Source: Pedobacter mucosus | GTDB taxonomy: Bacteria; Bacteroidota; Bacteroidia; Sphingobacteriales; Sphingobacteriaceae | Length of the DNA stretch: 64,000 nucleotides | Direction of reading: 5' to 3' | NCBI RefSeq assembly: GCF_022200785.1 | Contig: NZ_CP087585.1 | Location: 4,526,001-4,590,000 of the forward strand | Shown: positions 9,327 through 17,865 of the stretch, piece after piece | Position numbering within the stretch: position 1 is the stretch's first letter | Layout: each line of letters starts with the position of its first letter | Notes under the pieces: generated by a model | Told to the model about the DNA's origin: nothing | Databases searched by the model: none | What the model saw: only the letters and a program-made list of their open reading frames with translations | Program-made: the position numbers and the translations under genes

Positions 9327-9368
9327 AACAGAAAACGGCCAATAATTTCATATTGGCCGTTTTCTGTT
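9327..9368 (-). terminator. Terminator of the amidohydrolase operon
   Basis: An 18-bp perfect stem (AACAGAAAACGGCCAATA with its complement) around a 6-base loop, ending in a T-rich 3' side on the minus strand. It lies 14 bases beyond the stop of the gene at 9383. Confidence 0.8.
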
Positions 9369-9382
9369 AAGTTTAAATTATC

Positions 9383-10705
9383 TTACTTCTTCTCAGCAAT
9401 ATATTTATCACTAAACTTTTTATCCAATTGCTTATGTAAATTATCCAGATTGATATCTCTTCCCTGAATAAATGCCTGCTCTACTTTGATGGTTCGCATA
9501 TCCAAAGCATCGCCAGCAGAAATAAAGAAAGTAGCATCTTTGCCTGTTTCAATACTTCCGGTTGTTTTATCTACGCCCATTGCTTTTGCAGCATTTAAGG
9601 TAATGGTTGATAAAGCTTTTTCTTTATCCAAGCCCCAGGCGCTAACGGTTCCGGCCATAAAAGGCAAGTTGCGTTGTTGCCAATAACCATCGATACTTAA
9701 AACCACATTTAAGCCAGCATTTGCTAACACAGCAGCATTTTTATAAGGCATGTTAACATCATCGTCGTTGTTGTTTGGTAATGCATGAGGTTGTTTTACC
9801 ACTAACGTGATGTTGTTTTCTTTTAAAAAATCAACGATCAAGTAAGCTTCATCAGCACCAGTAATAACCGGGACGATTCCGAATTTCTTCGCAAAATTTA
9901 CAGCAGCAACAATATCTTTTTGAGTTTCAGCAGCGATAAATAATTTTTCTTCACCAGAGAAAACCCTTTTCATGGCTTCAAACCTGGTGTTGATCACCTC
10001 TGGTTTCCCCATTTCTGTATAAGCCTTCGCTTCAGCAAAAAATGATGTAAGTTGATTAATGGCTCCTTGCGTTCTCTCAGCCAACATTTCTGGTGAAGCT
10101 TGTGGGCGACCAAATCCGCCAAAGCCACCTCTACCTCGAGGTGTAACTGGCCAAGTCATGTGCATTGCATCGTCTTTTCTAACAGCCGCATCTTCCCAAT
10201 TCCATGCATCAAGCTGAACAACAGACGAACTTCCAGAAACTGTTCCTCCTTGTGGTGTAGGCTGTGCCATTAAAACCCCATTTGTACGCAAAGTCGCAGG
10301 CACTTTAGAATCCGTATTATAGGCAACTATTGAACGGATGTGCGAATTAAAGTCGCCTATTTCTTCAAAATCTAATGTTGCTTTTATCGATTCGGTTTCT
10401 GCCAAACCTAAATTTGTGGTTGCGGCAATAAATCCTGGATAAATGTGTTTTCCAGTGGCTAAAATCTTGGTAACATCATCTTGAGGCACTTGTCCGTTGG
10501 CAGTAACGGATACGATTTTTCCGTTACTGAAAACGATTGTACCATTTTCGATTACAGTTCCGTTACCAATATGAACCGTTGCACCGGTAATGGCGATGGT
10601 TTTACTTTGTTTTTTTGCTGGCGAAATGTTTGCTTGAGCAAAACACATCAGGCTTGATGCCGACAAAGCCAGACTTAATATATAAGGTTTCATATTATTG
10701 TGCAT
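9383..10705 (-). CDS. Secreted amidohydrolase-family protein lacking the HxH metal motif
   Basis: A 440-residue protein with a signal peptide (MKPYILSLALSASSLMCFAQ; the Met at residue 5 is an equally good start). It has the composite-domain opening ITGATVHIGNGTVIENGTIVF of amidohydrolases and a C-terminal TLNAAKAMGVDKTTGSIETGKDATF segment. At the place where active members read PGxIDxHxH, this protein reads YPGFIAATTNLG (about residue 90), so the first metal-binding pair is missing. It overlaps the upstream amidohydrolase gene by 11 bases and is surely co-translated with it. It may be a non-catalytic partner. The known relatives include imidazolonepropionase-like enzymes; no substrate can be assigned. 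Confidence 0.8.
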   Translation of the reverse strand: MHNNMKPYILSLALSASSLMCFAQANISPAKKQSKTIAITGATVHIGNGTVIENGTIVFSNGKIVSVTANGQVPQDDVTKILATGKHIYPGFIAATTNLGLAETESIKATLDFEEIGDFNSHIRSIVAYNTDSKVPATLRTNGVLMAQPTPQGGTVSGSSSVVQLDAWNWEDAAVRKDDAMHMTWPVTPRGRGGFGGFGRPQASPEMLAERTQGAINQLTSFFAEAKAYTEMGKPEVINTRFEAMKRVFSGEEKLFIAAETQKDIVAAVNFAKKFGIVPVITGADEAYLIVDFLKENNITLVVKQPHALPNNNDDDVNMPYKNAAVLANAGLNVVLSIDGYWQQRNLPFMAGTVSAWGLDKEKALSTITLNAAKAMGVDKTTGSIETGKDATFFISAGDALDMRTIKVEQAFIQGRDINLDNLHKQLDKKFSDKYIAEKK

Positions 10706-13700
10706 GTTCTTTTTCGGTTAATTCTGCTGAATAATTTTCTAAAGTTTCGCAATTGTATAGGCGTGGCGCATCTCCGGTTGGACGTTGTGTGCGGCTACCT
10801 TTACTTTTGCTTTCGATCATTTTTTGAATCAAACGTGCTTTTTCTGCTTGTTGTGATTTAATCACCAAAGCATCTTTTTCAAGATCCCAATAAGCGATTC
10901 CATCAACAAATGTTTTTTCTGCTTTTGCATAAATTGATAATGGATCTGCAGACCAGATCACTACATCTGCATCTTTTCCAGGTTTTAAACTTCCAACTTT
11001 GTTATCGATATGCAGCATTTTAGCAGGGTTTAAAGTCACAAACTTAAAAGCATCTTCTTCCGGAACATTACCATATAAAACGGCTTTACCAGCTTCCTGA
11101 TTTAAGTGACGAGCCATTTCGGCATCATCAGAGTTAAAAGCGGTGGTAATACCAACGTTGTGCATAATCTTTCCGTTATATGGAATCGCTTCTGCAACTT
11201 CGTTTTTATAAGCCCACCAATCTGAAAATGTAGAACCTGCAATGCCATGTGCTTTCATTTTATCAGCCACTTTATAACCTTCTAAAATATGGGTGAAAGT
11301 ATTGATTTTGAATCCTAAACTATCAGCAACATGAATTAACATGTTAATTTCACTTTGAACGTAAGAGTGACAAGTAATGAAACGTTTGTTGTTTAAAATC
11401 TCTACAATTGCATCCAATTCTAAGTCTCTGCGAACGCTGTTTCCTTTTACTGATAAAGCTTTTTCATATTCTTTTGCACGAACAAACTCATCAACAAAAG
11501 TTTGCTCAACACCCATCCGTGTAACCGGGAAACGAGCGCCAGTACCAAAGTTACTTTGTTTAACATTTTCTCCCAAAGCAAATTTGATGAAGCCATCTGC
11601 ACCAGCATATTTTAATTCTTCTGGTGCTTTACCCCAACGAAGTTTAATTAATTGAGATTGGCCACCAACAGGATTTGCAGAACCATGTAGAATTTGAGAA
11701 GTAGTAACACCACCAGCCAACTGGCGATAAATGTTTACATCTTCAGAGTTGATAATATCAGCAATGCGAACTTCAGCAGAAACAGATTGTGCACCTTCGT
11801 TGATGCCACCGCTACCTGCAATGTGCGAATGTTCATCTATAATACCCGGCGTAACGTGTTTGCCAGTAGCATCAATAACTTTTGCGCCTGCAGCTGATAA
11901 ATTTTTACCTACCGCTTTAATTTTTCCATTTTCTAATAAAACATCTGTATTTAATAAAATTCCGTCTTTTTCATTGGTCCAAACGGTACCGTTTTTAATT
12001 AAAACGGTTTCTTGTTTAGGTGATTCTGCAACGCCAAAAGCAGTGAATGGGAAAATTACCGGACCAACAGCAAGTGTTGGTTTAGGATCTTCTTTTTTAG
12101 GCATTTCCTTTGCAGCATCTTTATAGGTAGCGGTAAATTTGCCACTCGTACCATCAGCCAAAGCTGATTCGCCCTTTATAACAATTGGATTTGCAGAAGT
12201 GATGTAACCACTTAAACGCACATCGCCTTTCGGGTTTTTCTTTAAATTAAAATTAATACTTACCCAATCTCCATTTCTAGTGAAAGTCGCTGTGGTTTTA
12301 ACGCTATCCACACCAGTTCTTTCTATTGCTGCGGTAGATCCACCGCCTGAGCCTGTAATTTTTAAAGTTAAAGCACCAACGCCATCAACATTTAAATTAT
12401 AGTTTCCCCGTACATCGCTTACATCAACTTTATTAACGATGAAACGTTTGCCTTGAACCCAGTTTTCAAAAATGATATTTTCTTTTTTGAATAAGTTATC
12501 TGATGAGATTAAGAAATTGGCAACTTTGCCTTTCTCAATGGAACCTACTTTGTCAGCAATGCCTAAATATCCTGCTGGAATTTCAGTTACCGCCAAAAGC
12601 GCTTGTTTTTCAGTTAAACCATTCTCAATCGCAGTGCGGATGTTTGCCCAAAAATCGCGACTGTTTTCTAATCCGAAAGCCGTTAATGCGAATTTAATTC
12701 CAGCTTTTTCTAACGTAGCAGGGTTTGTTGGTGCTAATTCCCAACCTTTCATTTGGGTTAAAGTTACATTCCTGGCTTCAGCAGGATCCTCAACATCATA
12801 AGCTTTAGGGAAAGCCAAAGGAATAATTAAACTTGCACCTGTTGCTTTTACCTCATTAATCCGTTGGTATTCATCACCAGCAGATTTAATAATATATTGC
12901 TTGCCAAATTCTTTTGCAATTTTATTGGCACGAAGAATATTTGCCCAACCATCAACTTCGAAAATTTGTGGGATGGTTTGCTGCTTTCCAAACTCTTCTA
13001 AAGAAATATTGTATTCATCTTTTTGTTTGCTATACCACTGCGCATCATAATAAGTTTGACGCAACAAAGCAATCGAACCCATTAGTGATGTTGGATAATC
13101 ATTTGAAGATGTTCCTTTATTAAATGAATAATTTGCTGCGGTTTGATCTTTCAAAAAAACGTTGTTGTCATTGCCTTCATTTAATGTTACAGCGGCAGAA
13201 ATACCACGGGCAATACCGTCACGATTAATCACATTTACGCTTCCGAAACCTACTTTACGCAATTCATCGGCTTTTTTACTGTCGACAGAAAAAATGTTTT
13301 TTACCGAAGTTTCTGGTCTGATGGATTCATTCCATCCATAAGCACCTTTTTTAGCGGATACAAAAATAGATTGGCGCTGGCCTCCACCCATTCCACGAAC
13401 TTGTGCTGGTGCTTCAGGAATTCCGTAGCTGGTAAAAGCATCAACAAGAGATGGATAAATGAATTTTCCTTTTAGATCAATAACAACATATCCTTTAGGT
13501 ACGCTTAAACCGGCGCCAACGGCTTGAATAACTTGTCCTTTAATTAAAAGTGTAGCATTAGTTAAGGTTTGGTTGGCATTAACTACAATAGTTGCGTTTG
13601 TAAAGGCGAACATTCCCGGCCTGGTATCAAAAGATCCGTTAACAGGGAAGGTGGTTTGCTGTGCAAACAAAATTGCAGTAGAAAATACCAGCACAATGGC

Positions 13701-13718
13701 GAGTAAAATTTTCTTCAT
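10695..13718 (-). CDS. Secreted two-domain amidohydrolase
   Basis: A 1007-residue exported protein (signal peptide ending ...AILFAQQ) with two amidohydrolase-like halves. The first half (to about residue 430) has the fold markers (GKFIYPSLVDAFTSYG, GSIEKGKVANF) but no HxH. The second half (from about 590) carries IDEHSHIAG near 627, CHSYVQSEIN near 783, THILEG near 809 and NSDDAEMARH near 863, so it has the expected metal ligands and catalytic Asp. The stretch between the halves looks like a beta-rich linker. The enzyme is probably a periplasmic hydrolase of C-N bonds; the substrate is unknown. It is the first gene of a two-gene operon. Confidence 0.85.
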   Translation of the reverse strand: MKKILLAIVLVFSTAILFAQQTTFPVNGSFDTRPGMFAFTNATIVVNANQTLTNATLLIKGQVIQAVGAGLSVPKGYVVIDLKGKFIYPSLVDAFTSYGIPEAPAQVRGMGGGQRQSIFVSAKKGAYGWNESIRPETSVKNIFSVDSKKADELRKVGFGSVNVINRDGIARGISAAVTLNEGNDNNVFLKDQTAANYSFNKGTSSNDYPTSLMGSIALLRQTYYDAQWYSKQKDEYNISLEEFGKQQTIPQIFEVDGWANILRANKIAKEFGKQYIIKSAGDEYQRINEVKATGASLIIPLAFPKAYDVEDPAEARNVTLTQMKGWELAPTNPATLEKAGIKFALTAFGLENSRDFWANIRTAIENGLTEKQALLAVTEIPAGYLGIADKVGSIEKGKVANFLISSDNLFKKENIIFENWVQGKRFIVNKVDVSDVRGNYNLNVDGVGALTLKITGSGGGSTAAIERTGVDSVKTTATFTRNGDWVSINFNLKKNPKGDVRLSGYITSANPIVIKGESALADGTSGKFTATYKDAAKEMPKKEDPKPTLAVGPVIFPFTAFGVAESPKQETVLIKNGTVWTNEKDGILLNTDVLLENGKIKAVGKNLSAAGAKVIDATGKHVTPGIIDEHSHIAGSGGINEGAQSVSAEVRIADIINSEDVNIYRQLAGGVTTSQILHGSANPVGGQSQLIKLRWGKAPEELKYAGADGFIKFALGENVKQSNFGTGARFPVTRMGVEQTFVDEFVRAKEYEKALSVKGNSVRRDLELDAIVEILNNKRFITCHSYVQSEINMLIHVADSLGFKINTFTHILEGYKVADKMKAHGIAGSTFSDWWAYKNEVAEAIPYNGKIMHNVGITTAFNSDDAEMARHLNQEAGKAVLYGNVPEEDAFKFVTLNPAKMLHIDNKVGSLKPGKDADVVIWSADPLSIYAKAEKTFVDGIAYWDLEKDALVIKSQQAEKARLIQKMIESKSKGSRTQRPTGDAPRLYNCETLENYSAELTEKEHAQ

Positions 13719-13803
13719 AATAAGTTTAGGGTTTATTTTTGCTTAAAACTAATATAAATTAGCGTTGATTGTGCTGAATATCCTATTTTTTACAATTAAT
13801 TAT

Positions 13804-13811
13804 TACTTTTG
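13804..13811 (+). promoter_or_regulatory. -7 promoter box of the membrane protein gene
   Basis: TACTTTTG fits TAnnTTTG exactly and lies 20 bases before the ATG at 13832. No convincing -33 box is seen at the usual distance. Confidence 0.4.
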
Positions 13812-13831
13812 ATGCACGAAATAAAAGATAT

Positions 13832-14278
13832 ATGTATCAAATTTTAAGGAGTGCCCATTCGGGGTGGCGTTATATTGTTTTTCTATTGCTAATTATTGCA
13901 GTTGTAAAAGCTTTATCAGGATGGCTAGGTAATAAAAGCTATACTGAAGGAGATCGAAAATTGAATGTTTTCACTTTAATTAGTGCTCATATACAATTAC
14001 TAATTGGTTTAGCTTTATATTTTATTGGCGACTGGTACAAAGTAGATAGTAGTAATGCTGTTGGTCGATATTGGAAAATGGAACACATTAGCATGATGAT
14101 AATTGCAATTATCTTAATTACTGTAGGGAACTCAAAATCGAAGAAATTGACAGAAGCAATAGCTAAACACCGTACGGTTTCTGTTTTTTATGGATTAGCC
14201 TTAATTTTAATCGTCGTTGCTATTTTGCTTATGGTTAAAGATGTTCCGGGAAGAAGCTTTTTTGGAATTTCAAGTTAA
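13832..14278 (+). CDS. Four-helix integral membrane protein, possibly cytochrome b-like
   Basis: A 148-residue protein with four strong transmembrane helices (about residues 12-32, 46-66, 85-102 and 118-138). Histidines sit at or near helix ends in HSGWRYI, LISAHIQLLIG and KMEHISMMI, and another is in AIAKHRT. Such spacing could bind haem as in small b-type cytochromes, which would give an electron-transfer role in the inner membrane, but this is inference. Homologues of this appearance are common in Bacteroidota and are usually labelled hypothetical. It is a single gene, followed by an imperfect inverted repeat at 14285-14341. Confidence 0.65.
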   Translation: MYQILRSAHSGWRYIVFLLLIIAVVKALSGWLGNKSYTEGDRKLNVFTLISAHIQLLIGLALYFIGDWYKVDSSNAVGRYWKMEHISMMIIAIILITVGNSKSKKLTEAIAKHRTVSVFYGLALILIVVAILLMVKDVPGRSFFGISS

Positions 14279-14284
14279 TTATTA

Positions 14285-14341
14285 ATCGCAAAGAAAGCAC
14301 CAAGTAAGTTATTGATCATTTAGTTTTGTTTTCTTTGCGAT
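14285..14341. repeat. Inverted repeat after the membrane protein gene
   Basis: ATCGCAAAGAAA at 14285-14296 and its exact complement at 14330-14341 enclose 33 bases. The wording (CGCAAAGAAAGCACCAAG) is of the kind scattered between Bacteroidota genes. It may fold as a hairpin at the end of the upstream transcript, but it has no tight T-run. Confidence 0.5.
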
Positions 14342-14389
14342 GTTCTTATCGCTTTTTGTGGTTAAGTTTTCATATTATTTTTATTAAAA

Positions 14390-14420
14390 TTTCGGTATTT
14401 CAAAATTCTTTATATTTTTG
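14390..14420 (+). promoter_or_regulatory. Promoter of the trp operon
   Basis: TTTC at 14390-14393 and TATTTTTG at 14413-14420 are separated by 19 bases, the classic Bacteroidota sigma-ABfr arrangement (TTTG-19-TAnnTTTG). One base of the -33 box differs. Transcription should begin at about 14423-14427, which is at or just before the ATG of the leader peptide. Confidence 0.7.
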
Positions 14421-14426
14421 TCGCAC

Positions 14427-14495
14427 ATGATCAACAATATATATACATGGCTTTGGCATAGTAATTCGAAAACGGATTGCGCTGGCTGCGTATGA
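14427..14495 (+). CDS. trpL: trp operon leader peptide (22 aa, contains Trp-Leu-Trp)
   Basis: An ATG at 14427 opens a 22-codon frame ending in TGA at 14493-14495. Its product begins MINNIYTWLWHS and ends TDCAGCV, with tryptophans at residues 8 and 10. Two Trp codons in so short a peptide, directly downstream of a good promoter and upstream of a terminator hairpin and trpE, are the hallmark of ribosome-mediated attenuation. When charged tRNA-Trp is scarce, a ribosome should stall at 14448-14456 and leave the later part of the leader free to pair. The promoter position suggests a 5' leader of only 0-4 bases. It is too short for ordinary gene finders. Confidence 0.8.
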   Translation: MINNIYTWLWHSNSKTDCAGCV

Positions 14496-14535
14496 AAAAT
14501 ATTTTTATCAACCTAAACTAAAAATAACCATTGAA

Positions 14536-14572
14536 AGCCCTGCGTAGAACCACACGCAGGGCTTTTTATTTT
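14536..14572 (+). terminator. trp attenuator terminator
   Basis: AGCCCTGCGT (14536-14545) pairs perfectly with ACGCAGGGCT (14554-14563) around an 8-base loop, followed by TTTTTATTTTTG. It lies 40 bases after the leader stop and 62 bases before trpE, so it must be read through for trpE expression. The leader segment CTGCGT at 14486-14491, just before the leader stop codon, can instead pair with ACGCAG at 14554-14559. That would be a simple antiterminator, which a ribosome resting at the stop codon would cover. Confidence 0.8.
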
Positions 14573-14593
14573 TGAAATGATTTTAATAAAGGG

Positions 14594-14626
14594 GAGATTG
14601 CTTCGTCGTTCCTCCTCGCTAAGACG
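14594..14626. repeat. Short dispersed-type repeat ahead of trpE
   Basis: GAGATTGCTTCGTCGTTCC followed by TCCTCGCTAAGACG has the wording of a short element often found between genes in Bacteroidota, containing the inverse pair CGTC...GACG. It occupies most of the gap between the attenuator and the trpE start. Recognition is from memory of such repeats; no second copy lies in this window. Confidence 0.4.
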
Positions 14627-14634
14627 AATAATAA

Positions 14635-16032
14635 ATGTTTAAAATAAATACAACGTATAAGAAATTACTTGCCGATACCACAACTCCCGTTAGCATTTAC
14701 TTGCGCTTGCGTGATGTGTATCCAAATAGCATTCTGTTAGAAAGTTCAGATTATCATAGTCGCGAAAATTCGATGAGTTTTGTTTGTGCAGAACCTGTTG
14801 CGGGTATCATATTAAAAAATGGACGATTAGAAAGTTATTTTCCTGATGGATCGGTAGAAATTAAACAAACTGAAAACCTAACAGACGAGATTACTGCTTT
14901 TAAGGATAAATTTAAGGAAACGGAGTTTCCGGAAATAAAGTTTATTTCGAGCGGTTTATTTGGTTATTTCAACTGGAATGCTGTACAACATTTTGAAGAT
15001 ATAAAATTTACTTCCGAAACACCAGAGGGTGAGGAAATTCCGGAAATGCAATATCATTTGTATAGGTATATCATCGCTATTGATCATTTCAAAAATGAAA
15101 TCACCTTGTTCAAAAACACCTTTGAAGGCGAAGAAGAAGGTGGATTAGAAAAAATGGAGTATTTGATCCAGAATAAAAATTATCCCGAATATAAATTTCA
15201 AACCAGGGGAGAAGAGACTTCAAATTTAACTGATGAAGGTTTTAAAACCTTAGTCGAAAAACTCCAAAAGCATATCTTTCGTGGTGATGTATTTCAAATT
15301 GTTCCTTCTAGAGCTTTTAAGCAAGCTTTTTCTGGTGATGAATTTAACGTTTACCGTTGTTTGCGTTCGATAAATCCTTCTCCATATTTATTTTATTTTG
15401 ATTATGGCGATTTTAAACTTTTTGGCTCATCGCCTGAAGCACAAATAACTATAAAAAGTAGTACAGCAAATATTTTTCCAATAGCAGGAACTTTTAAGCG
15501 GAGTGGTAATGATATCGAAGATGCAGAGCAAGCTCGCAAATTGGAACAGGATCCTAAGGAAAGCGCCGAGCATGTAATGTTGGTTGATTTAGCGAGAAAT
15601 GATTTGAGCAGACATTGTAATCGTGTCGAAGTCAAATCTTTTAAAGAAGTTCAGTATTATTCGCATTTAATTCATTTGGTAAGTAAAGTTAGTGGCACTT
15701 TGCAAGAAGGGGTATCTGCATTTAAAGTAGTTGCAGACACCTATCCTGCCGGAACACTGAGTGGAGCACCGAAATATAAAGCCATGCAACTAATCGATGA
15801 AAACGAAAAGCTAGGCAGGAATTTTTATGCTGGTGCCATTGGTTTTATGGGCTTTAACGAAGATTTTAATCATGCCATAATGATCAGAACTTTTATGAGC
15901 AAAAATAATGAATTGCATTATCGTGCAGGAGCAGGTATTGTTGCAGATTCAATTCCTGAAAATGAAATGCAGGAAGTAAATAATAAAATTGCCGCTTTGC
16001 GTAAAGCCGTAAAAATGGCAGAATCAATTTAA
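14635..16032 (+). CDS. trpE: Anthranilate synthase component I
   Basis: A 465-residue cytosolic enzyme that, with TrpG, makes anthranilate from chorismate, the first committed step of tryptophan synthesis. The tryptophan feedback-site motif LLESS lies near residue 33. The chorismate-binding domain shows GDVFQIVPSRAF, PIAGTFKRSGNDIEDAEQA, LVDLARNDLSRHC, PAGTLSGAPKYKAMQ, FYAGAIGFMGF and RAGAGIVADSIPENEMQE. Length and motif order are normal. The gene lies behind a transcription attenuator with a Trp-rich leader peptide, so expression should rise when charged tRNA-Trp is low. trpG follows after 40 bases. Confidence 0.95.
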   Translation: MFKINTTYKKLLADTTTPVSIYLRLRDVYPNSILLESSDYHSRENSMSFVCAEPVAGIILKNGRLESYFPDGSVEIKQTENLTDEITAFKDKFKETEFPEIKFISSGLFGYFNWNAVQHFEDIKFTSETPEGEEIPEMQYHLYRYIIAIDHFKNEITLFKNTFEGEEEGGLEKMEYLIQNKNYPEYKFQTRGEETSNLTDEGFKTLVEKLQKHIFRGDVFQIVPSRAFKQAFSGDEFNVYRCLRSINPSPYLFYFDYGDFKLFGSSPEAQITIKSSTANIFPIAGTFKRSGNDIEDAEQARKLEQDPKESAEHVMLVDLARNDLSRHCNRVEVKSFKEVQYYSHLIHLVSKVSGTLQEGVSAFKVVADTYPAGTLSGAPKYKAMQLIDENEKLGRNFYAGAIGFMGFNEDFNHAIMIRTFMSKNNELHYRAGAGIVADSIPENEMQEVNNKIAALRKAVKMAESI

Positions 16033-16072
16033 TTGAAGTATTGAGTTTTGACTACCCATTAGGAAAAATAAA

Positions 16073-16663
16073 ATGGAAAATATAGATAAAAAGCCGGTTT
16101 TAGTAATTGATAACTATGATAGTTTCACTTACAATTTGGTTCATTTAATTAATGAGGTTGGATACGAAGCTGTTGTGTGGAGGAATGACAAATTTGATTT
16201 AGCGGATGTAGAGAAATATGATAAAATTTTACTTTCGCCAGGTCCCGGAATCCCTGATGAAGCAGGATTATTGTTGGATGTAATCAAAACATATGCGCCA
16301 ACGAAAAGCATTTTTGGCGTTTGTTTAGGTCAGCAGGCAATTGCGGAAGTTTTTGGCGGAACGCTTTTAAATTTAGGCAGACCGATGCATGGCATTGCAA
16401 CTCCGGTTACGGTTGTTGATGGCGAAGAATCTTTATTTTGGGAGTGCCCTCAAACCATTAACGTTGGCAGATACCACAGTTGGGTGGTAAATAAGGAAGA
16501 TTTTCCTACTTGTTTAAGGATAACCGCGAGAGATCATAAAAACGAAATTATGGCACTCAGACACGAAAGTTTAGATGTCCGCGGGGTTCAGTTTCATCCA
16601 GAAAGTGTGTTAACAGAGTATGGAAAACAGATGATGGAAAATTGGTTGACTACAACCCCCTAG
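16073..16663 (+). CDS. trpG: Anthranilate synthase component II (glutamine amidotransferase)
   Basis: A 196-residue class I glutamine amidotransferase that supplies ammonia to TrpE. It shows DNYDSFTYNLVH at the N-terminus, the oxyanion region LSPGPGIPDEAG, the nucleophile elbow FGVCLGQ (Cys near residue 84), and VQFHPESVLTEYG, which holds the His and Glu of the triad. In some bacteria the same subunit serves p-aminobenzoate synthesis; its position after trpE argues for the tryptophan role. The last residues (TTTP) and the TAG stop lie inside a GC-rich palindromic repeat that begins at 16653. Confidence 0.95.
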   Translation: MENIDKKPVLVIDNYDSFTYNLVHLINEVGYEAVVWRNDKFDLADVEKYDKILLSPGPGIPDEAGLLLDVIKTYAPTKSIFGVCLGQQAIAEVFGGTLLNLGRPMHGIATPVTVVDGEESLFWECPQTINVGRYHSWVVNKEDFPTCLRITARDHKNEIMALRHESLDVRGVQFHPESVLTEYGKQMMENWLTTTP

Positions 16664-16681
16664 CCCCCTAAAGGGGGAACT
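16653..16681. repeat. GC-rich palindromic repeat, left copy, overlapping the trpG stop
   Basis: CAACCCCCTAGCCCCCTAAA followed by GGGGGAACT. It contains its own small palindrome (CCCCCTAAAGGGGG). It is the near-exact reverse complement of the element at 16760-16788, with 78 bases between them, so transcribed RNA of trpG-trpC could fold into a long hairpin. The base composition is unlike the surrounding AT-rich DNA. Confidence 0.85.
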
Positions 16682-16717
16682 GAAAGGCAAGTTGGAATAG
16701 CGATTGAAGAAAATTAG

Positions 16718-17569
<852 letters not shown>

Positions 17570-17707
17570 GCTTGCTTTAAATAATAAACGACGAAGTCAC
17601 TAGTACATTTGTGCACTTGTTAAAACGATTGCAGGCAACACTTGCTAAAAACAGGATTTTAATAGTTGCAGCTTCCGGAGTTTATAAACCCAATTGACAT
17701 GGAAAGC

Positions 17708-17728
17708 GCCTGATTTTTTCTATCAGGC
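17708..17728. terminator. Weak hairpin between trpC and hflX
   Basis: GCCTGAT and ATCAGGC form a 7-bp stem over a 7-base loop of mostly T. No T-run follows on the plus strand, so it is at best a weak terminator for the trp operon. The rest of the 296-base gap shows no gene. Confidence 0.3.
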
Positions 17729-17847
17729 CTTGTAATAAAAAGCGGGAATGTATTTGCCAAAAAATACTACCGTTACTTTTCCAAAACCTTGACATTATTT
17801 TATTAAATCAGCAAGGTTGTAAATGAATCTACAGACTAGCAATTTCG

Positions 17848-17855
17848 TATATTTG
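17848..17855 (+). promoter_or_regulatory. -7 promoter box of hflX
   Basis: TATATTTG is an exact TAnnTTTG match, 10 bases before the hflX ATG. It predicts a 5' leader of about 7 bases. There is no good TTTG at 19 bases upstream. Confidence 0.5.
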
Positions 17856-17865
17856 CATCAATTAC

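Noticed and set aside
11731..12126. Plus-strand open frame of 131 codons inside the large amidohydrolase gene
   Set aside because: Antisense shadow; the minus-strand frame has signal peptide, metal motifs and an operon context.
14608..14618. TCCTCCTCG before trpE as a ribosome-binding or anti-binding site
   Set aside because: It matches the anti-Shine-Dalgarno strand, not the binding strand, and is better explained as part of a short dispersed repeat.
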